From assembly GCA_030598305.1 (NCBI GenBank), contig JAUVQC010000004.1, positions 1-17,610 of the forward strand: 17,610 nt of DNA, given 5' to 3'. A program made the position numbers and the translations under genes. Below, in pieces: positions 12,637-17,610 of the stretch (the stretch's first letter is position 1; every line of letters starts with the position of its first letter). This DNA is from Actinomycetes bacterium. GTDB taxonomy: Bacteria > Actinomycetota > Acidimicrobiia > UBA5794. The notes beneath the pieces were generated by a model, which worked only from the letters and a program-made list of their open reading frames with translations, had not been told where the DNA came from and did not search any database.

Positions 12637-15600
12637 GTGCCCGGACTCGATCTCTTCTCCCCCGCGACCGCTGCGTGGTTCAACGCTGTCTTCGAAGCAC
12701 CCACCGCGGCACAGACCGAGGGATGGGAATCAATCGCTGCCGGCGACCACACGCTTGTTCACGCTCCAACGGGATCAGGCAAGACCCTCGCCGCTTTCCT
12801 GTGGGCATTGGACCGACTGACGAATGCTCCGGCACCTCCTGACCGCGAACGGTGTCGTGTGTTGTACATCTCCCCCCTCAAGGCGCTCGCCTACGACGTG
12901 GACCGCAACCTGAGAGCACCGCTCACAGGCATCGCGGTCGAGGCCAAGCGACTCGGAACCGCTCCTCCGGTGCTCTCGGTGGCGATGAGGACAGGGGACA
13001 CACCTCAGTCCGAGCGCCAAGCCATGCTCCGGAACCCGCCTGATCTTCTCATCACGACGCCTGAGAGCCTCTATCTGATGCTCACATCAAAGGCAAGGGA
13101 GATACTGGCCTCGATTGACACCGTGATCATCGATGAGATCCACGCCGTTGCTGGCACCAAACGAGGGTCACATCTCTCACTCAGTCTCGAGAGACTCACG
13201 GACCTGACCCGGACTCCACCCCAGCGCATCGGCCTGTCCGCGACCCAGCGTCCCCTCGAGACGCTCAGCCAGTTCCTCGGTGGTGGCACGCCGGATGGCG
13301 ACGATTGGGCACCACGGCCAGTCACCATCGTCGACACTCCGTCGGACAAGACGCTCGACATCGAGATCGTCGTCCCGGTCTCGGACATGACGCGACCCGA
13401 CCAGGACGCAACAGGTCAGGAACTGCCCCCGCAACGTTCGATCTGGCCCGCCGTGTATCCCCGACTGCTCGGACTCGTCAACGACCACACCTCGACGATC
13501 CTCTTCGTCAACAGCAGGGGTCTCGCAGAACGCCTCGCGGCGGAGTTGAATCGACTTGCGGACGAAGAAATCGTCCAGGCGCATCACGGGTCGGTATCGC
13601 GAGAGAAACGCCTCGACATCGAGAACAGGCTCAAACGAGGTGAACTGAAGGGTGTCGTCGCCACCGGGACACTCGAACTCGGTATCGACATGGCAGCCGT
13701 TGACCTTGTGGTGCTGGTCGAATCGCCCTCATCAGTCGCGAGGGGGCTTCAACGCGTCGGGCGAGCGGGCCACCAGGTAGGAGCTCCGTCCGTCGCCAAG
13801 GTCTTTCCGAAGCATCGTGGAGACCTGCTGGAAACCACCGTGGTCGTGGATCGGATGTACTCGGGTGACATCGAATCAACGGCCGTTCCTCAGAACCCCA
13901 TCGATGTACTCGCCCAACAAATCGTCGCGATGGCTGCAGCAGAAGACCTCGATGTTGACGACAGCTTCGACGTGGTGCGAAGCGCGTATCCGTTCCGACA
14001 GCTGACGCGCCAGACATTCGAATCAGTCCTCGACATGCTCTCAGGGCGGTACCCATCAGATGACTTCGCCGAACTGAAGCCGCGAATCGTGTGGGATCGC
14101 TCCGCTGGCATCGTCACGGCACGTTCGAATGCCAAGCTCCTCGCTGTCACCAATCCAGGGACGATCCCCGACCGGGGCCTGTATACCGTGCACCTGCCCG
14201 ATGGGGGCCGTGTCGGTGAGCTCGACGAGGAGATGGTGTACGAGTCACGGCAGGGCGATACATTCGTCCTTGGTTCCACGAGCTGGCGAATCGATGAGAT
14301 CACACACGATCGTGTGATCGTTACGCCCTCCCCCGGTGCGCCCGCATCGAAGATGCCGTTCTGGCACGGAGACGCTCCGGGAAGACCCGTTGAACTCGGC
14401 CGGGCCGTCGGTGCGTTCGTACGTGAAATCGGATCTCTCGCGACCGATGACGCCGCTGCCGAACTTGAGCGGGACTACAGGCTCGATCGATGGGCAGCTG
14501 AAAATCTCGCCTCGTATCTGGCAGAGGAGCGGGCAGCTACCGGTCATCTGCCCACAGACCGCACCATCGTGATCCAGCGATTCAAGGACGAGATCGGCGA
14601 CTGGAGAATCGTGCTGCTTTCGCCGTTCGGTGGGCGGGTTCACGCCCCGTGGGCACTTGCGGTGCGCCACCGATACCGCAACGAGACCGGTTCGCCTGTG
14701 GACACCATCTGGTCAGACGACGGCATCCTCTTCCGCTTCCCCGACGCTGATTCTCCTCCCGACACCGGTCTCGTGTATCTCGACCCGAATGATGTCGAGG
14801 AGCTCCTTATCTCAGAAGTCGGAGATTCGGCGCTGTTTACGTCCAAGTTCAGGGAGGCTGCTGCCCGTGCGTTACTACTCCCCCGGCGGCGGCCCGGCTC
14901 TCGTACGCCGCTGTGGCTGCAACGGAGGAAGGCAGCGAACCTACTCGAGGTGACACGGAATTACGCCTCATTCCCGATCATGTTGGAGACCTACCGTGAA
15001 GTTATGCAGGACCACTTCGACCTGCCTGCGCTGCGCGGGGTCCTCACCGACGTACAAAAACGGACGACCCGCGTGGTGGAAGCCGACACGGACGCACCGT
15101 CACCCTTTGCTTCGTCACTCATGTTCGACTTCATCGCCTCGTTCATGTACGAGTACGACGCGCCACTCGCCGAGAGAAGGGCGGCGGCACTCGCCCTCGA
15201 CAGAAGTCTTCTCGCTGATCTGCTCGGCGAGCCGGAATTCCGCGAACTGCTCGACTCTGATGCGATCGACTCCGTCGAGGCTGACCTCCAGCATCTCTCC
15301 GAGGACCGTAAGGCGCGATCGCTCGACGCCATTGCAGACATGCTTCGGGACATCGGCCCCCTCTCTGTCGACGAGGCAACAGCACGTACAGAGGACACCG
15401 GCAGCACCGCGAACTGGCTCGATGAGCTGACACGAACAGGCCGAACGGCCCTGCTCCGCGTCAACGGGATTGAACGGTACGTTGCCGTCGAGGACGTTGC
15501 CAGGTTGCGCGACACGATCGGCATCCAACCGCCACCGGGTGTTGCCACCGACCTCCTTGAGCCTGTTGCAGATCCCTTGGGCGACGTCGTCGGGAGATAC

Positions 15601-17013
15601 GCACGAACGCACGGACCGTTCACAGACGGCGAAGCTGCCAGTGGAATCGGACTTCCCGTTGCCACGGTGAGCGAGGTCCTCGCAAGGCTCGAGCGCGAGG
15701 GGAAGGTATCAGCCGGCGCCTACCGACCCGGTGGTGTGGATCAGGAGTGGGTGTCGAACGATGTGTTGCGCCGGCTACGTCGACGTACCCTGGCGAATCT
15801 GGCCAACCAGGTCGAGGCGGTCGATCATTCGAGATATGCCCGCTTTCTCCCCGCGTGGCAGCGAGTCGACCAGGACAGGGCGACGTCACTTCCCGATGCC
15901 GTCCGCCAACTCTCGGGCGCCGCGATACCTGCCAGCATTTTTGAGACCGGCGTCCTCGGTGCACGGCTCGAAGAGCCGGGACGAGACCTCGACGCCGCCC
16001 TTTCGGCTGGGGACATCGTGTGGATCGGCAGGGAACCGCTGGGAGCACGCGATGGGAAGGTGTCGCTCTACCTCCGGGATTCGTACTCGCTACTCGCACC
16101 TTTGCCCCCCGACGAGTTGCCGGAGGGACCGATGCACGAGACACTCATCAAACACCTGGGACAGCGCGGCGCCTCGTTCTTCTCCGACCTTTATCAGGTT
16201 GCCGGTGGAGGTGACCCAAACATTGTCGCTGACGCCCTGTGGGACCTCGTATGGGCCGGAGCGGTGACGTCGGATTCAATTGCTCCCCTACGCGCATTCA
16301 CTGCGAGACGACGAGCACGTCCTGCATCGCGTACTACACGCCTGAAGGTGACACCGCCCCACGCCGTTGGTCGTTGGTACCTCACCGAATCCCTACGCAC
16401 CACGGAGTCCTCAGCCGAAGAACGAGCTCTTGCAACCATCAACACTCTGCTTGACCGCTACGGGATCATCACAAGGGATGTCGTTCTTGCTGAGGGCATT
16501 CCCGGAGGCTTCACCGGTATGTACCCCGCCCTCTCCTCCCTCGAGGATGTCGGGAAGGTCCGAAGGGGATACTTCATCGAGGGACTCGGTGGCGCGCAAT
16601 TCGGAGTCCCTGGCGCCATAGACCGGCTCCGGGCGTCAGACGATCCCGGCCTCGTCGTCCTAGCTGCTACCGATCCGGCGAATCCCTTCGGATCAGTGTT
16701 GCCGTGGCCCGACACCGATGGTCGACCGATGCGCACAGCCGGCGCACGGGTCGCCATCGAGAGTGGAGAACTCCTCGCATGGATGGACGCCGCAGGCAGG
16801 AAGGTCTGTGTGTTCACCACTGATACACCCCGCACGGGGGCGGCAGTCGAAGCCCTTGCAACCTCTCACGGAAGGGTTTCCATCGCACACGTTGGCACCG
16901 AATCCGTCCACGAACACGTGCTCGCCCCAGAGCTGCTGGAGCGCGGCTTCAACTCCGGCTACAAGGGGTTTACGCTGTCACCATCCAAGCGTGCCGTGCG
17001 GAGACAACCGTGA
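12637..17013 (+). CDS. lhr: Lhr-type ATP-dependent superfamily 2 helicase (full length)
   Basis: 1458 residues from GTG 12637, the length of full bacterial Lhr (about 1500). The N-terminal helicase core shows Walker A APTGSGKT (43-50), LLITTPESLYLML, Walker B DEIH (166-169), the SAT motif in GLSATQRP, LFVNSRGLAERLA in the second RecA domain, VATGTLELGIDMAAVDLVVL, and motif VI QRVGRAGHQ (372-380). The Lhr-core winged-helix and beta-barrel part follows, then the long bacterial C-terminal region (roughly residues 850-1458) with repeated winged-helix-like blocks. Lhr translocates 3' to 5' on single-stranded DNA, unwinds RNA:DNA hybrids and is linked to DNA repair. The C-terminal region resembles AlkZ/YcaQ glycosylase-type proteins. 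Its stop overlaps the next gene's start (GTGA). Confidence 0.96.
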   Translation: MPGLDLFSPATAAWFNAVFEAPTAAQTEGWESIAAGDHTLVHAPTGSGKTLAAFLWALDRLTNAPAPPDRERCRVLYISPLKALAYDVDRNLRAPLTGIAVEAKRLGTAPPVLSVAMRTGDTPQSERQAMLRNPPDLLITTPESLYLMLTSKAREILASIDTVIIDEIHAVAGTKRGSHLSLSLERLTDLTRTPPQRIGLSATQRPLETLSQFLGGGTPDGDDWAPRPVTIVDTPSDKTLDIEIVVPVSDMTRPDQDATGQELPPQRSIWPAVYPRLLGLVNDHTSTILFVNSRGLAERLAAELNRLADEEIVQAHHGSVSREKRLDIENRLKRGELKGVVATGTLELGIDMAAVDLVVLVESPSSVARGLQRVGRAGHQVGAPSVAKVFPKHRGDLLETTVVVDRMYSGDIESTAVPQNPIDVLAQQIVAMAAAEDLDVDDSFDVVRSAYPFRQLTRQTFESVLDMLSGRYPSDDFAELKPRIVWDRSAGIVTARSNAKLLAVTNPGTIPDRGLYTVHLPDGGRVGELDEEMVYESRQGDTFVLGSTSWRIDEITHDRVIVTPSPGAPASKMPFWHGDAPGRPVELGRAVGAFVREIGSLATDDAAAELERDYRLDRWAAENLASYLAEERAATGHLPTDRTIVIQRFKDEIGDWRIVLLSPFGGRVHAPWALAVRHRYRNETGSPVDTIWSDDGILFRFPDADSPPDTGLVYLDPNDVEELLISEVGDSALFTSKFREAAARALLLPRRRPGSRTPLWLQRRKAANLLEVTRNYASFPIMLETYREVMQDHFDLPALRGVLTDVQKRTTRVVEADTDAPSPFASSLMFDFIASFMYEYDAPLAERRAAALALDRSLLADLLGEPEFRELLDSDAIDSVEADLQHLSEDRKARSLDAIADMLRDIGPLSVDEATARTEDTGSTANWLDELTRTGRTALLRVNGIERYVAVEDVARLRDTIGIQPPPGVATDLLEPVADPLGDVVGRYARTHGPFTDGEAASGIGLPVATVSEVLARLEREGKVSAGAYRPGGVDQEWVSNDVLRRLRRRTLANLANQVEAVDHSRYARFLPAWQRVDQDRATSLPDAVRQLSGAAIPASIFETGVLGARLEEPGRDLDAALSAGDIVWIGREPLGARDGKVSLYLRDSYSLLAPLPPDELPEGPMHETLIKHLGQRGASFFSDLYQVAGGGDPNIVADALWDLVWAGAVTSDSIAPLRAFTARRRARPASRTTRLKVTPPHAVGRWYLTESLRTTESSAEERALATINTLLDRYGIITRDVVLAEGIPGGFTGMYPALSSLEDVGKVRRGYFIEGLGGAQFGVPGAIDRLRASDDPGLVVLAATDPANPFGSVLPWPDTDGRPMRTAGARVAIESGELLAWMDAAGRKVCVFTTDTPRTGAAVEALATSHGRVSIAHVGTESVHEHVLAPELLERGFNSGYKGFTLSPSKRAVRRQP

Positions 17014-17402
17014 ATCCCACAATCGATGAGATCTTCAGGCAGGTCAGTGTCCTGTCGCGCGAACTCGATGCATTGGGCGAGGACGATCCACTCCGTGATG
17101 ACTTGATCAACACACGTGACCGCCTCCGCGCCGATGCACAGAGGATCGCCGAATCTGCGCGCCATCCCTTGTCGGTCGAGGCAGAGATATCGATGCTCCT
17201 TTCACGACTCGCCGAGATCGACGCGCTCTTCGTCACCAAGGGATACGCGGAGAAGCACCTTACGAAGGGATTCTCGGACCCGGGCGCCTATAGCGCGGTC
17301 ATCAACCGAAGGATGGCGGACGACCACGCTGGGGAGATCTCCGAGATCGAGGAGCGACTGTCGGTACTCTCCAGAATCAAACCGCCCGACCCCGCACCGT
17401 GA
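17010..17402 (+). CDS. Small helical protein of unknown function, coupled to lhr
   Basis: 130 residues from a GTG that overlaps the lhr TGA by four bases; GGAG about six bases upstream (CGGAGACAACC) supports the start. I do not recognise the family. The sequence is charged and almost entirely helix-forming: an N-terminal heptad-like stretch (IDEIFRQVSVLSRELDAL, RDDLINTRDRLRADAQRI), a middle block (ALFVTKGYAEKHLTKGFSDPGAYSAVINRRMADDH) and a final helix (EISEIEERLSVLSRI). A short coiled-coil protein, perhaps dimeric, is the best description. There is no membrane segment and no cysteine. The overlap with lhr before and the kinase-like gene after indicates strict co-expression. Confidence 0.78.
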   Translation: MNPTIDEIFRQVSVLSRELDALGEDDPLRDDLINTRDRLRADAQRIAESARHPLSVEAEISMLLSRLAEIDALFVTKGYAEKHLTKGFSDPGAYSAVINRRMADDHAGEISEIEERLSVLSRIKPPDPAP

Positions 17403-17610
17403 TGCAGCAGACTCCTCGCATCCACACCCGCCAGGACCACCCCGACTTCGTTGACCTCGACTGGTCGAAGCCGATTGCCGAGTGGACGACAGACAGACTT
17501 GTTGACATGCCGACTGGCATCCACCGTCATGAGGTGGTGTTCGTTGCGTACGCAGAAGGAATCTACGCGATCAAGGAGCTCCCTCCCCGCTATTCGCGTC
17601 ATGAGTTCGA
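17402..17610 (+). CDS. DUF4032-like kinase-fold protein, 3'-truncated by the window
   Basis: The ATG at 17402-17404 shares its A with the TGA of the preceding gene (TGATG), and the frame stays open to the window end (69 full codons). The protein begins MQQTPRIHTRQDHPDFVDLDW, then LPIAEWTTDRL-like and VDMPTGIHRHEVVFV segments, and YAEGIYAIKELPPRYSRHEF. The strand ending in AIKEL looks like the ATP-binding lysine strand of a kinase N-lobe, and RHEF opens the next helix. This resembles the actinobacterial DUF4032 proteins with a lipopolysaccharide-kinase-like domain. The catalytic part is outside the window, so activity cannot be judged. Confidence 0.65.
   Translation, partial: MQQTPRIHTRQDHPDFVDLDWSKPIAEWTTDRLVDMPTGIHRHEVVFVAYAEGIYAIKELPPRYSRHEF

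Overview
The window is GC-rich, densely packed chromosomal DNA with few intergenic gaps. It most likely comes from an actinobacterium, plausibly an uncultured Acidimicrobiia-like lineage. Three points support this: a protein of the mycothiol-dependent DinB/MDMPI type (TIGR03084-like), a DUF4032-type kinase-like protein behind a full-length Lhr helicase, and a recurring TANNNT-N6-RTG arrangement that suggests leaderless transcription. The taxonomic placement is inference. No tRNA, rRNA, CRISPR array, prophage or insertion sequence is visible.

Left part (1-5270). A 5'-truncated BMP-family lipoprotein-like substrate-binding protein with an extra C-terminal domain runs on the + strand. It converges, with a 6-nt gap, on a four-gene minus-strand operon. 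In transcription order the operon encodes a 65-aa one-helix membrane protein with a YLDPGTG motif, a 473-aa kinase-like/methyltransferase fusion, a 705-aa multi-pass membrane enzyme of the alkaline phosphatase/sulfatase superfamily with Thr at the nucleophile position, and an ArfB-like ribosome-rescue hydrolase. The first three look like a cell-surface polymer modification set.

Middle part (5271-9446). A divergent promoter region drives that operon and, on the + strand, a CobT/NorD-like VWA protein that also carries HExxH. Next comes a CobS/MoxR-like AAA+ protein whose Walker A Ser/Thr and Walker B Asp are both replaced, then a YajQ-family protein and a possible 71-aa protein. No cobalamin or nitric-oxide genes are in view, so the partner of this AAA+/VWA pair is unknown.

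Right part (9450-17610). A GNAT acetyltransferase and a LOG-family Rossmann protein are divergent around a 36-bp dyad. A mycothiol-type DinB protein follows. After it lies a 320-bp non-coding stretch with a 33-bp tandem repeat and four consecutive hairpins. The rest is a tightly coupled run of Lhr helicase, a 130-aa helical protein and a DUF4032-like kinase-fold protein cut by the window end.

The start rule appears consistent. Several genes behind their own promoter lack a usable Shine-Dalgarno sequence and have TANNNT six bases before the start codon. Three of the internal operon genes (7648, 8672, 17010) have purine-rich Shine-Dalgarno sequences instead.
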